The notes: generated by a model from the letters alone, not told the origin. Shown: positions 11,071-22,592, counted from the first letter of the stretch. The stretch is DNA of 64,000 nucleotides from Platanthera guangdongensis (GCA_039583875.1 CM077153.1:65852482-65916481); one strand, 5' to 3'. Program-made: numbers and translations.

Positions 11071-13580
11071 AATTTTTGGTTTCGTCCCTGGAAATCTATT
11101 AATTTTTCCTATATCTATATATATATCAAAAATTAAAAATGGCCAACAAAAATATAAAAATAATAATAATAAAAACTATAAAAAAATATTACAAAATTAT
11201 AAAACAAAAAAATGTGAAAAACTTATAAAACTAAAATTTTTTTTGCAAAACCTTAAAAACTTAAAATTTGAAAAAAAAAACTATAAAACTAAAAAAAAAA
11301 ACTAAACTCAAAAAAAAAACTAAAAATCCAAAAAATGAAAAAAAAAACTTAACAAAAAAAAACATTTTTATTTTCATTATTGTTTTTGAAAAAAAAAACA
11401 AAAAAACAAAAAAAAAAACTATAAAACGAACAAAACTAAAAAAAAAATTCGAAAAAATGAAAAACTTAACAAAAAAAAATTAATAATAAAACAAAAAAAA
11501 CATATATTTTCATTATTTTAATGAAAACAAAAAAAAACTAAAAAACCTACCTACAAAATCAACTACAAAATACTAAAATCTACTTAAAAACACAAAAAAA
11601 ATATAAAAAATAAAAAATATCATAATTTGATATTAATAAATGTATATATGTTTTATTTAACCTCTTTTATTTTAATTTGTTTTATTTTCGTTTCATTTTG
11701 CTTCGGCACGCTTCCATTATTGTGCGCGCTAGGGGATCACATTTTAGCACTTATGTCGCTAAGGCCTTAGCTACCTTCGAGTCGCCCACGCACTTGCCCC
11801 CCTACCGCCCGCACACTTTAGGCCGAGTTAATTTTTTTTGTTTTTTTGTTTTTTCTGTTATCGTTTTTTTTTCTTCTTCTAACAATAAATGCAGGGTTTC
11901 AACCTGTGCCTCCCGGACTCGTCTAAGGGAAGCTCCTACCCTCCCTTTTCTTTTTGTATTTATTCTATTTTGTATATTATCTGTTCCGCATACTTAGATT
12001 GCAACATTGGGGACAATGTTGGGTTTAAGTATGGGGGTGTTTTCGTATTTCTTTATTTCTGCACTTTACAAAAACGCATAAAGTTACAAAAACATTAAAA
12101 AAAATAAAACCTAAAAATTTTTTTTCCTTGTTTTTATTTTCATAAAACTTCAAAAAAAAAAAAATCTTCCCCCCTTTTTTTCTTATTTGTAAAAGCTTGC
12201 ATTCTGCCTGCCCGCGACGTTCGACTCATCGAACCAACCATCCAAATAGAGTCTGTTCGCGGGCTGCATTCGAGTTTTTACTTTGTACCTTTTTTTGTAA
12301 AAATCTCTCTTTCCTCCCCTATCTTCTTTAAATAGCACTTCTTTCTCTCCTCATTCTTGTAAATTACTTATCAAAATACACTAAAAATAAAAAAAATTAG
12401 AAAAACCAAAAATACCAAAAAAAAGATAATAACTCTAAAAATCTTAAAAAGATAATAATTAAAACACAAAAAAAATGATAAAAACTCTAAAAATTCTAAA
12501 AAAATGTTTTGTTAATTATGTAACAAAATAATTCGAATATACCATATCTTAACCCTTTTTGCTTTCCACAAATATAGTTTCGAGTTAATTTATATGCGAA
12601 TTTTAGTTATTCTTTGCTTACTATTCGTTTATTAATTAAAGTTCGATAGATTTAAGTGTCTGGGGTTAAGATTTAAAGAATTTTTTATGTCTTTTCCTTA
12701 TAATAGGGAACTTGTTTTTCACCACCACTTCTAATTTTATAAATAGAAGCTCATTTTTTATGTTAGAAAATAACATCCATGGATTTCAATTATTTCTACT
12801 CTTTGCTTTTAGAAACATTGGAACGTTCATTTTAAAAAGGTTGCTCTCAAAACTTTTTTTATTAAAATCTAGTTTTCTTTTTGAAAAAAACTAAACCCAC
12901 TTCCTTTTTTTTCATGTCTTACTTGACATGTTTACCCCTATCCCTTAAAAGATCTTATGTCAATGGCAATAAGATTTCATTCCGTAAACATAGGCACCCA
13001 ATATTTAAAAAGATTATATGTTATGGAGTAAGAGGATAAAATTCATTACTCCTACACATATACATTGGGTTATTTATTACTTATGAAGAAAGAAAAAAAT
13101 TATTATGTGTTAGGAAAATAAGATTTCATTTTCCTAACTATTCAAAAAAAATTGGAGGTTCGAGAAAAAATTACCTCGCCTCAATATTCAAGCCTTCTTC
13201 ATAAACCACCAAACCACTTAGCATATTTCAATGATTCTAGAATTAATTTAAAATTTTTTGAGAGCATAATTTTTAAATTGCATTATTTCCTTTAACTTCT
13301 TTTAAGCTAAAGTTTTTTATATAAATCCAATCCATCTTTGTTAAACTAACAAAAATGAATTTTTGCTTTCTATTTTATTTTATCTAGAAGTCTTTTTGAA
13401 ACTCTTCCTTTATTCATAACATTTCATAAATTAGGATTTAATTCTTTAACCCCGGATGTTTATTTTGATCTTCCTTTTAATTAATTCAAGCGGTAGCTAA
13501 ACTTAGGATTTCTTTTATTCCTTATAAGTTCATCTCCAACTTTTGCTCTGGAATAGCAAAAGCTTAAGTATGAGGGTATT
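11071..13580 (+). other. Non-coding internal region of the Athila-like element
   Basis: 11130-11640 is extremely A-rich with short A-runs; the Lys-rich ORF there is a composition artefact. 11680-11830 is a GC-richer patch. 12005-12040 carries the GGGGACAATG...TTTAAGTATGGGGGTG motif usual in Athila-type internal regions. 12100-13560 is AT-rich, with no domain recognised in any frame. A purine-rich stretch, AAGTATGAGGGTA (13567-13579), just before LTR2 is the probable polypurine tract. Confidence 0.7.
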
Positions 13581-15381
13581 TGATGATTTGTAATTATACC
13601 TATTTTTCTGTACATTAATTTAGTCGTTTTCATTTCCTTTCGTCTTTTTTATATATTTTTGCTTAATAAATTGCTCCTTTTTTGTAAATAATTTTGCTAA
13701 CTTGCTTTATTTTTATTTTTCAGAAAATATCAAAATCTGCCAAAAAAGTCAATGTCACGCCCGTGACATATTGGTCACGCCCGTGACCAGGGCGTGACAC
13801 GTCAAATTCCAGTCAATCAGCAAAATTTTGAAGTGCAAAGCCTGATACGCCCGGCGTCACGCCCGTTTCACCTGACACGGGGCGTGACCCAAGCCCGTGT
13901 TCACTCCACTCGACGAATTCATCTCGACGATCGTCGAGTGTCGACACCAACAGTCACGCCCAGCGTCACGCCCGTGACCTAGGGCGTGACACCTCTTTCC
14001 GCTCGACGATTTTCAACTCGACACTTTCAGCTCGACATTCGTCGAGTGTCGACACCAGCCAACACGCCCAGAGTCACGCCCGTGACCTGGGGCGTGACCA
14101 CTGCGCCTGGCCGACAAGACCTGCCCGAAGACTTTCGGCGCGCACCGCGCCCAGATCCACCTGCTTGACACGCCCAGCGTCACGCCCGTGACCTGGGGCG
14201 TGACCACTGCGAGACCGACACGTGTCCAGCCCGAAGTCCACTTTCCCGTCAAATCGCCGGCCGCCTTCTCAAATAGTACTGTCACGCCCCATGTCACGCC
14301 CGTGACCAAGGGCGTGACCCATGTAAATTTTTTCTATAAATTCAGAGCTTCTGCTTAGGATTTCTGTTCCCTTTTTTGAACCACTTTGCTTAGGGCAGGT
14401 GCTGCCGAATTGCCTTCTTATGCTATGTAAGGGATTTTCTTCCCCCTCTCTTAGTGTTTGTTTTTAGCTTTCTTGTAATCACTTTTTCATTAATAAAATG
14501 TGTTAGTTTTTTCTCTCTTTGCATTGCTTGGAATCCATTCATGCGCCCTACTCGAAGTGATTTTTAATGTTTGTTCTTATTTTGTTTTTCTTTTATGTCT
14601 TCTAAAATCTTTTTAGCTTTTAACTTTTGTCTAATTTCTAGCCGTTATAATCGCAATTTTATTTTCATGCAAATACTTGTTTAGGTTTAATTTATTATTT
14701 TTACTTTGTTTTCATTCCTATAAGTTTATAAAACAATGTTTTAAAAGGTGATTTTTAATTTTCTTTTAACTTAGGCTCTTTAGGATTGTAAAACTTTTCG
14801 TTCTCTTTTAGTCTTATTTCCACTTTTTAGGCATTTCTATAAAATTATAAGAATGAAAACATAATCGTTTTAATTTTTCAAGCATTTTCGTTTCTAATTT
14901 TATTTCAAAAACTTTTTGCTATTTTAATTTTTTCGTTCTCTTTTTATGCATTTCTACCGCATTCTAGCGGTAGAAATGTATTCGTTTTCATTTTTCGAGC
15001 ACTTGCGTTTTCATTTTTATTTGCAAAACTTTCTTCCCGTTTAATTTTTATTTTCGCTTTTTATGCATTTCTACCGCATTTTAGCGGTAGAAATGCAGTT
15101 GTTTTCATTTTTAGACAACTTAGTTTTTGTTACATTTTTCTGTACTTGTGCACATTTATTTCCGCATGCTCGTTAAGAGTTAAATGGCGCTCGCTTATTT
15201 TACTTTCTGTAGAGTGCGTGAGTTTCTAATTTTCTTTCTTTCCGCCTACTCACTTGAGTTAAATGGCTGGATTTTATTTCGGTAGAGTGTGTTTACTTTC
15301 TTGTAGAGTGTGTGTTTTCATTTATGTCGAGAAAGTGTGTGCGTGAGTTTTACTTTCTGTCGAGTGTGTGCGTGTGTTGCA
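13581..15381 (+). repeat. 3' LTR of the Athila-like element, truncated
   Basis: Begins TGATGATTTG like LTR1 and follows it closely, with a few substitutions and small indels, to ..GTGTTGCA. It then jumps to element E sequence, so about 1.1 kb of LTR is missing. The GTCACGCCCGTGACC array is at 13753-14320, with CTCGACGATCGTCGAG at 13923-13938. Confidence 0.85.
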
Positions 15382-15646
15382 CAGTAAAGGAATTAATTGA
15401 TTGCTCTTCTAGCCGTTGTCCAAGTTTCAAAACTTTCAGCAGTCAATTAAGGCAATCAAATTAAATTCAAAAGACCAATTTGCTGCAGATGATATAATGA
15501 AGTTTTTTTTAGAAAAGCAGAGAACACACACACAAGAAATTAATAAAGAAAAAGAGTTCTGCACTGTCTTCATCAAGTGTTCTTCTTCCAACAAGCTTTC
15601 AAGAGAAAATAAACTTCATCTGTCTACAGCATTATGGAGAACTTTT
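15381..15646 (+). repeat. Remnant 5' LTR of element E, left piece
   Basis: Matches 34673-34940 of the 3' LTR (ACAGTAAAGGAATTAATTGA onward). It ends in CTTTT (15642-15646), the TSD of element D, and resumes at 24335. The 77-aa reading frame here is LTR sequence. Confidence 0.85.
15642..15646. other. Target-site duplication of element D, left copy
   Basis: CTTTT here and at 24335-24339, directly next to the two LTR ends. Confidence 0.9.
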
Positions 15647-17284
15647 TGAAAGTCCACCTAGTGTCAGCTATGTGCACCTATGGGGGGGGGGGATAGGTGA
15701 CGAGTAGCGCTTTTGCGGAATTTACGAACGTACCTGCACAATAAAAATAGAAAGCACAGCACACAGAATACACAGGCAAATTATAGTGGTTCCCCGACTT
15801 GGGTACATCCACTTTCCCCCTTCGACCTATCTCCCCAACAAGGGACGACTCGGTCACTTCTCCAACGGGATTGAAATCCAATCCCTGCACTAACGGAAGG
15901 AACCCTTCCACACGTGAGAGTCAACACTCCCACAAAACGGGTTGCACCCAACCCTTACAACACGGAACAAAAGTTCCTTTACAACAAAAGTAAATATAGA
16001 ATGTATACGAGATACAAACTTCTTTCGGAGACTACGGTGTTCCTCTTCGTTCGACGACGTGTTCGTGAAGTCAACGAAGAGTCTACAACCTTGGTCTCTC
16101 TTGGAGAGGATCTCCCCGGAACTGGCGGCGGCAACACGAGCGGCGGCTAGCTTCGGGATCGGCGGCTGTGATGATGAGCGGCTGCTGAACTTGGAGATCC
16201 AAACTTCGTAGCGAAGCTAGCTTGGTCTCCCAACGGTCACACGAGGATCGGTCGTCTCGATCGATTCGGACGGGGGAGTTTTTCCCGGTCAACAAATCGA
16301 GAGACAAGAGATCTCTGGATAGACACGTGAGACTCAAGCTTTGCTAAGCTTCTGTCGCCGGAGATCACAGAGGATTCCCGATTGTTGACGGCGACCTACG
16401 TTCCCGAGCGCGACGGCGGCGGCGGAGAGGAATCGCGGTTTTATGGTTACGTTGTGGCTCAGTTTCTTTCTCTCTTCTCCGTCCTTTTACTGTTCAAAAT
16501 ACTGGAACATATATACTGTAGATAACTCCAGTATGACCGTTTGTGGGACCCACACTAGAAATCCCTAAGTCCGGTTCAAACTAGTCTAGAGGCAGAATCC
16601 GGTCCAGCAGCATCCTGAGAAAACGCTAAGTGAAAATCGGCGAGAATCGCAGGCGATTCTCGACGAATCGGCGAGAATCACCAAGTGATTCTCGACGATT
16701 CGTCGAGAATCGTTAGTGATTCTCGCCGAATCACTTATTGATTCTCAACGAATTTCACTTTGTATACATGAGCTGCTTGACCACTGGTTCGGCGAGAATC
16801 ACTAGTGATTCTCGCCGAATCTTACTTGGCACCGTTTTGAGGTAGCCAGAAGGAGTCGGCGAGAATCACTAATGATTCTCGTCGATTCGGCGAGAATCAC
16901 TAGTGATTCTCGCCGAATCGGCGAGAATCACTTGGTGATTCTCGTCGAATTTTCCTTGGACGAATTTTCGTCTTCCACCCAGGAGCTGCTCCTTGATCCA
17001 TCCGTGCTCCTTGTCTTCTCTTGCATATGAACGGCCCTGTACTTGAAAGTAAGTGCACTCCAATAGAGAGAGTACACGTAGGCCAACACACTGATCTGCT
17101 CAACGAGGGATTACGTCGTGCAGACCCGCGTATATTGACCTACTGCACCCTAACATTGGTGTGCACTTAGCGTGGAGGAGCTGCAAGTACAACTTAAGAT
17201 GTTTCATCAAATACATTGTGAATTCATCTTAGCTTGACAGGTGGCTTCCTCAAATCTAGGTAATCGTGGATACAATACCCAACA
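15647..17284 (-). repeat. 3' LTR of element D
   Basis: 1638 bp. On the minus strand it starts TGTTGGGTATT and ends GGTGGACTTTCA. It holds the GGCGAGAATCAC..GTGATTCTCGCC array at 16640-16950 and a TATATA site near 16507-16516. Small ORFs inside it recur in all three copies of this LTR because the LTR itself is repeated; no protein family is recognised. Confidence 0.93.
16640..16950. repeat. GGCGAGAATCAC/GTGATTCTCGCC palindromic array, left LTR of D
   Basis: Successive near-perfect palindromes of about 32 bp centred on CACTAGTG, CACCAAGTG or CACTTGGTG. They include CTCGACGATTCGTCGAG at 16691-16707. The right LTR has one more unit at 23930-23995. Confidence 0.9.
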
Positions 17285-17298
17285 ATCTCCCCCTATTT
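17285..17298 (-). other. Polypurine tract of element D
   Basis: The minus strand reads AAATAGGGGGAGAT directly before the 3' LTR start TGTTGGG. Plus-strand cDNA synthesis would start here. Confidence 0.85.
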
Positions 17299-17537
17299 GA
17301 CGAAGCCAAAACCCTACTAGCTAAGATGAATAACACATATCAAATAATAAACATAGCATTCAGAAACTAAACATGCAGCACAAGAGAATATATGCAATCA
17401 GATAAGGACTTGAGTCATTCACAAATTCAAATATATATACCAATATAAATATATACACATATAATCCAGAATTGTTTCTATGACAACAATAATCATTAAA
17501 TGTTCTTAAGACCAAGTGACAAGCTATAAGTTTTTGA
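17299..17537 (-). other. Untranslated stretch between the envelope-like ORF and polypurine tract of D
   Basis: AT-rich sequence with no recognised motif. Confidence 0.5.
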
Positions 17538-19842
17538 CTATTTTTCCTTAGCTAAGTCACCCTTAGGATTTTGAGCCAAGTACTTCTTGCTTTGCCTCTC
17601 CATGTATTCTTTGGGCTTCGGGTAATACCTAGGAGGAGCAACTTTATCTGCATCCTTGTTGTTTCTGAAAAAGATGTTGCGTTTCGCTTCAAACGTTTTG
17701 TGCGTTTCCCACTCATACTGGTTATATACTTCGTTTCGATTGATCTCTCCTCTTTCTTGCAGCCAGAAGGTGTCTAAGATGATGTTCCTTGAAACTGGAC
17801 TCCACCTTTCGTTTCGTACATCCTCCTCATTCATTCGAGTTCTCTTTGCAGCCTGTGTCTCCTTGGAGGTCCCTTCTTGAACTTTTCTCTTTCCCCTGGC
17901 TTTTGCTAAGGCCTCTTGGTCAAACATGCTCCTCAGTTTAGCTTTGGAGAGAGCCCTAGCATCAGCGTCATTTGTGGGAATATCTGCAGCACTTGCACTT
18001 ACATCCTCAGCAACACTTACTTCCTCAGCGGCCTTAGAAGTCTCAGGGACATGAATACCGGCAGGATTGTCAGGCAGAACGACGCCTAACGTACCTAGCG
18101 CCTGTTGGAGCATCCACCAGCAGCTCTCATAGACATATTTGCTTGATTGGGCGAAGTGTGTGCTCATGCTTTCTTGAAGCTCGGCCAACTTAGCTATATA
18201 CTCTTTCTCCCCCTTTTTGGCTTCGACAGCTATGCAGTTGGCATATGAGTGCAGGGAGTCATCAATATGCTTCGTGGTCTTGGAGAATTCAGTGATCAGG
18301 GCCTGCTGATTGGCATTTAAAGTGACCATATTACCATCAAACTTCTGAATGTTGTTGGCTACAATGTGTGCGTTCTGATTTACGACAGCCAGAGTATCAT
18401 TATTCTTTTTCAAGCCGGCCATTAAGAGTGTGACAGCTTCGCCGACCACGGTATACTTCTCTTCAAATTTCTTCTCCATCACGTCCAGCTTATGGTTGAT
18501 TTCCACCATAGTCTTGAGCATCAGATTTTCCGAAGTCTTAATCCTGTTCAGCAGTTTATTCTGGGCTTCATCAAATGAGACTTTAAGTTCATTCACAATG
18601 CCCTTAATGATATTGACAGTGTGAGTGGCTAGCTCATCTCGTAACGGAATAACCGGAGGCACTTGTGGGCCTTGCATTTCAGCAGACGCATCTGTAGAGC
18701 TGGATACAATCACAGGCTCTAAAGGAGGAATGTTGGCGGCCTCTGTAGATTTATCTAACTCCCCCTCCACTGGTGCAGACTTGTCAGATGGAGGTTCAAC
18801 AGGATCCGGAGTCTCAAATGCTTCATGTCCCTCATTCTCATCTTCCTCTCCGTCCTCATCCAAGAATTCATCTATATCAGCAGCCTCTTCCAATTCTCGG
18901 TCAGCAGTCTCCAGTGCTTCAGCTTCGGTTCCTTGAGTGTTTCTGTTCAGGACCTCCTCATCCTCCAGCTCAGGTTCACTTACTTCATGAATTTCGGCCA
19001 CCGCATCCCTGGCCACCTGGGCAATTTCAGAAACTACATCTGTATGAGGGGGTAGAGTCTCCCCCTCGATTCCTGTAGTCAGGATATCAGGAATTTCATG
19101 GGGGGTGACTGCTGGAGATACTTCCTGTCGCTCTTCCACGGCAGGCTGCCCGATCCGCCTCTCCCATCGATCAAACACACTTGCATCCATCTTCTTCAAG
19201 TAGTGGAGAGGGACACCTTTGCTCATGTCGAACTTGTCTCCGTTTAGCTGGTTTAGATATAGACTTATGATGCGGCCGAAACTAGGAGTGCCCAGGGTGT
19301 CCTTGATCTTCTCGAACAGCAACTCCCCCCCAGTTGAACCTCTTGCGGCAGACAACAGCTATGACGATCTTGAACATATCTCCTGAGATATGGTCATGTG
19401 AGCCCGGCTTGCAGATGAGCACTTTTCCAATAATGTCAGATAGGAGCTTCCCTTCTTCATTCATCTCCTTTCTCTTTATTGATCGAGTTCCTCGTGGAAG
19501 ACCGCAGAACAAGAGAGTTCTGGTTTTGTCCTCGTCCTCCAGATAGTCCTCCTGCTCCGAACTAGAAAGCTGCAGGTAGCGAGTCAGCTTGCTGGCAGAC
19601 ATCTTTACTTTTGCCCCAGCCACCTTGCTCTTGATTATGGAGTCTCCATCTCGGAGTCTTGCGGTAGCGAAGAACTCCAGCACCTCTTTGTCCAGGATTT
19701 TGCAAGGGTGCTCCAGGACGAAGGTTAGCTCAGCCTCTTCCAGCATTAGAATGATGTTGCGGAATTCGTCCGAGGCGTGAGAAAACCCAGTTCGAACCAG
19801 CTCACAGCCAGAGACCAACCCTGCAGTTGTCCTTGGAGCCAT
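17538..19842 (-). pseudogene. Envelope-like third ORF of Sirevirus-like element D, single frameshift
   Basis: Two long overlapping minus-strand ORFs (19842-19282, 186 aa; 19355-17538, 605 aa) form one gene. The frame changes at a run of seven G (minus strand, 19325-19331). The N-terminal part resembles the 'putative plant transposon protein' domain common in Sirevirus third ORFs. The segment LLSDIIGKVLICK ... KRFNWG is shared with element E (ADIVGKVLLGK ... KSVNWG). Next come an acidic, Pro/Ser-rich region (about residues 260-400 of the whole), a long helical region with a coiled-coil look (about 420-570), and a basic, Tyr-rich C-terminus. I see no signal peptide and no clear membrane segment, so 'envelope' is a name by position only. 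Apart from the G-run, the reading frame is remarkably clean. Confidence 0.78.
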
Positions 19843-20460
19843 TGTAGATCTAGAGAGAGAAGCCCTACTCTAAGCATTAATGAACATTCAAAAAGAAGGC
19901 ATCACTAGTGAGAGCGTCCAAGTACGGGTGAGGAAGAGGTTACCTAAGGACTTATATGGAAGTGAGTTGAGGAGCGTCGGGAAGACCTTCGGTGGATGGA
20001 AGGGTTTCCTGTGGGGTTCGGCCTTGCTAGAACGTTGCGAGAACCTTCTCGATTTGATGATGGACCTTGCGAGAACCTTGCGGTCACAGGGACACTTCGC
20101 GATTCGACGAGAGCTTACGGGAAGAAGATGGACACCCAGCAGTTGTCCTTAGAGCAGGATGTATAGCGATTCGGCGTGTCGGAGGGAGAGCTCCTGCGGG
20201 TTTCGGCGAATCGTCGGAAGAACTCTTTCGGCAGGACAAACTGCTGCGACGTGAGGCTGGATTCGTGAAGAAGGCGAATCGGCGGAAGAACTCTTTTGGC
20301 GGGATTTGTCTAATTCGTCGGGATTCGGGGTGAATGCGAAGGGTCGGCGGGATTTGTCTGTCAAGAGATTTGGTTAATTCGGTTTCTGATACCAGTTGTC
20401 TAATTCGAAATTGAGAGGTCACTTGACTAGGAATTTTCACGTTGAGAAGCTTGCAACATT
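19843..20460 (-). repeat. Motif-rich junction upstream of the envelope-like ORF of D
   Basis: Scattered copies of GCGATTCGACGAG, CGATTCGGCG, CGAATCGTCGG, GGCGAATCGGCGG and ATTCGTCGGGATTCGG echo the array in the LTRs of D. No protein domain is recognised in any frame. A primer-site-like TGGTATCAGAAACC lies on the minus strand at about 20381-20395. Confidence 0.65.
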
Positions 20461-20710
20461 TTTGAAATATTCAGATGTCAAGTCAATATACACATGATAA
20501 ATACATGTGTATTCTAAAGTCAATCTATTTGGATTTTAATGAGGCTTTTCCAAAGACTTCTTGATGTCAATTGTGAGTTGTCGAGATTCACGATGACATA
20601 TCTTCGTTAACCCTTTATTGATGTGTGAAGGTTTGCATGCATTGAGTGAACCTATCCTTAGAGGTGCACACTTACATGTATAGGCAGAAGTATAAATATA
20701 CACATGAATA

Positions 20711-20794
<84 letters not shown>

Positions 20795-20900
20795 TGAGGA
20801 TGCAGTATGACGCAAGTCCTTGAAATGATCAAAATTACCTGGGATTTTGAAAGTCATCGTCTTAGTCCCACAGGTAGAACACATTAGAGGCTCAAAGTGA
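20461..20900. other. Filler at the pol deletion of element D, with a TA microsatellite
   Basis: The region where integrase, RT and RNase H should lie holds only AT-rich sequence with a (TA)n run at 20712-20791. Ile-Tyr repeat ORFs here are microsatellite artefacts. Confidence 0.7.
20712..20791. repeat. (TA)n microsatellite, about 80 bp
   Basis: Uninterrupted TA dinucleotides. Confidence 0.95.
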
Positions 20901-21020
20901 GTATGCTCAAACAGACATCACATCTGTTATTGCAGACGCTTGTTCCAACTTAGCCTTGAGCCACCTACTGTCTAGTTCCCATCATATTCACGGGGACCTA
21001 GACTACCCTGCAAGAAAGAA
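20901..21020 (-). pseudogene. Protease remnant of element D
   Basis: After the gag stop the minus strand reads TTCTTTCTTGCAG and then, in the gag frame, WELDSRWLKAK at about 20980-20950. That is a decayed form of the protease motif WYLDSGCSRH. Extra stops precede it and a stop follows about 20 residues later, so pol ends here. Confidence 0.65.
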
Positions 21021-22592
21021 TTACTTTACCTTAGGAACCCAAATCATATTGGGTCCTAGGTTCCTGTTAGCACAAGCACGCAACTGCCTTCCTTCAGAAA
21101 ACCTGTCTGGAAGACTACCTCTGTCCCGAGAATGTGGATAAGCCCTTGCTGTGGGCACAGAGGGGTTGTGCCAACAGTCGATGGCAAAGTGCCCCACTTT
21201 GCCGCAGCACCAACATGGGTGAATGTTGTATCGCCGTTTCCGACCTGATCTAGTGACTGATGTAGTCACGGTCCTAGGTCTAAACGGGATAGGGCATGAT
21301 CTTGTCACAAAAATTCCTCTTCCATCGTGACACGAGGAAGGGTGGAAAGAATGCATGTTGTGAGCGTTATGAGGCCGGGAGGGTGGTGCCATTCTTTCAG
21401 GCATCTCCCTTACAGGGGCCCCATGGAACCTGACATCATGACTTCTATCCTCTCTATCCCATGTCCTCGAGTGGTGAGAAGTCTTCTGTGAGCTGGGACA
21501 TGCAGATCCACACTGTGTTGAGGCAGTGGCAGTGAATACGAAGGGCTCAGAATGAGCCTTAGGTATTTCCTCATGGGTGGCCATGACGCCCCTTGCACTA
21601 TGGACGTTTCCACATGGGGACAAATCACCCTTGCAGTGACCACGACCATTCCTGTGGTCATACCTGAAGGCATGATGAGTGGCCTTCCTGCCTGGAGTGG
21701 GGGGTCGGAATACCGTTTCCCCATTTCTCCACGAATTGACAATCCGGGAGATCCACCTGTTTTCTCGCTTTCTCTTAATGGCATCAACCTTGGAGAAGTT
21801 TGATACTACTCTTTTCTCATTCTCCAGACTACTCTCTAGAGCTGAGATCTTAGAGTCCTTGGCCTTGTTGGACGCCAATTGGAGAACCAACAAGACCTTC
21901 AGTCGAGCAATCTCTTGAGCTTGCTCCTCAGCAAGTAGATTGCTTGACTGAAGGGCTCTCTTCAGGGAATCAGCATTTTCTGAAGGAGGGCAGTTCCTGT
22001 CTTCAGAAATTTCAAGAGATACGGGGCAGGGTGAGGAAGTTACCTGCACTTCTGTGTTATTGTCATTAGATCCAGTGACTATTGTTTCATCCACATCAGA
22101 GCTGCTTTCCTCACTGTCCTCTTCAGTCTCTGACACGGACACTGGAGCTCTGATGCAGTCCGAAGGATCCTTGCCTTCATCTTCAGAAGTGAGGACTCCT
22201 ACATACGCTTCATCCTCTGATTGACAGCATATTCCAGCTTTCTCTGACCCCCCCATCAGCTCTGAGATCATCATCCACAGAGATTTAGCCGTTCTACATT
22301 TTTCCAATCTAGAGCGAGAGGCTCCAGACCAGACATCCATGATAATTTGTCGAATCCTCTCGTCCAAGTGAAATAGTGATAGTTCCGTCTCTGACATCTC
22401 AGCAATGCCCATGAGCACTTGGATCCCAGAGTCGGAGGTCTTCATGGGAATAAACGGACCCTCTTCCAGGATGAAGGATGCTCGAGGATCGATAGCATCA
22501 AGGTGAAATGACACCCTCATTCTCCAGATGGGATAATAATCCTTTGTGCATGCGGGGAGTTTGAGTGGCGGTATTTCATAATCCAGATCCAT
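21021..22592 (-). CDS. gag: Gag of element D, intact ORF (523 aa)
   Basis: The only full-length uninterrupted retroelement protein in the window. The N-terminus (PPLKLPACTKDYYPIWRMRV) is of the copia gag type, followed by an alpha-helical capsid-like part (LFHLDERI, KCRTAKSLWMMISELM). Next come an acidic Ser/Glu-rich stretch, a Leu/Ala-rich coiled-coil-like segment (about residues 210-265) and a basic region. The C-terminal zinc knuckle is CWCCGKVGHFAIDC (C-x2-C-x4-H-x4-C, about residue 460). It ends GPNMIWVPKVK and TAA. Gag packages element RNA into particles. The start ATG lies about 60 bp downstream of the primer site, which fits. An intact gag next to a deleted pol is unusual. Confidence 0.88.
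   Translation of the reverse strand: MDLDYEIPPLKLPACTKDYYPIWRMRVSFHLDAIDPRASFILEEGPFIPMKTSDSGIQVLMGIAEMSETELSLFHLDERIRQIIMDVWSGASRSRLEKCRTAKSLWMMISELMGGSEKAGICCQSEDEAYVGVLTSEDEGKDPSDCIRAPVSVSETEEDSEESSSDVDETIVTGSNDNNTEVQVTSSPCPVSLEISEDRNCPPSENADSLKRALQSSNLLAEEQAQEIARLKVLLVLQLASNKAKDSKISALESSLENEKRVVSNFSKVDAIKRKRENRWISRIVNSWRNGETVFRPPTPGRKATHHAFRYDHRNGRGHCKGDLSPCGNVHSARGVMATHEEIPKAHSEPFVFTATASTQCGSACPSSQKTSHHSRTWDREDRSHDVRFHGAPVREMPERMAPPSRPHNAHNMHSFHPSSCHDGRGIFVTRSCPIPFRPRTVTTSVTRSGRKRRYNIHPCWCCGKVGHFAIDCWHNPSVPTARAYPHSRDRGSLPDRFSEGRQLRACANRNLGPNMIWVPKVK

Larger units (their letters stand above)
8146..15381 (+). mobile_element. Athila-like LTR retrotransposon without coding sequence (LARD-like), 3'-truncated
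   Basis: Two long direct repeats (8146-11046 and 13581-15381) flank about 2.5 kb that encodes no recognisable Gag or Pol. The LTR starts TGATGATTTG. The primer site TGGCGCCGTTGCCGGGGA (11053-11070) fits the 3' end of tRNA-Asp. The internal motif GGGGACAATGTTGGGTTTAAG near 12010-12030 is characteristic of Athila-group gypsy elements. The second LTR matches the first only to about 9945 and then breaks off at 15381, where element E sequence begins. The element was inserted into the gag of gypsy element B. Movement would depend on proteins from a related autonomous element. Confidence 0.82.

Noticed and set aside
11268..11483. Lys-rich 71-aa ORF
   Set aside because: Produced by an A-rich low-complexity stretch. 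No start context or family similarity.
15416..16211. Small ORFs near 15416-16211 and their copies at 22816-23228 and 36364-36715 as a gene family
   Set aside because: They are LTR sequence of elements E and D; copies exist because the LTR is repeated.
16640..16950. CRISPR-like appearance of regularly spaced palindromes
   Set aside because: There are no unique spacers of constant length, no cas genes, and the sequence is a plant LTR. The units are palindromes in tandem.
20536..20884. Ile-Tyr repeat ORFs on the minus strand
   Set aside because: Translation of the (TA)n microsatellite.
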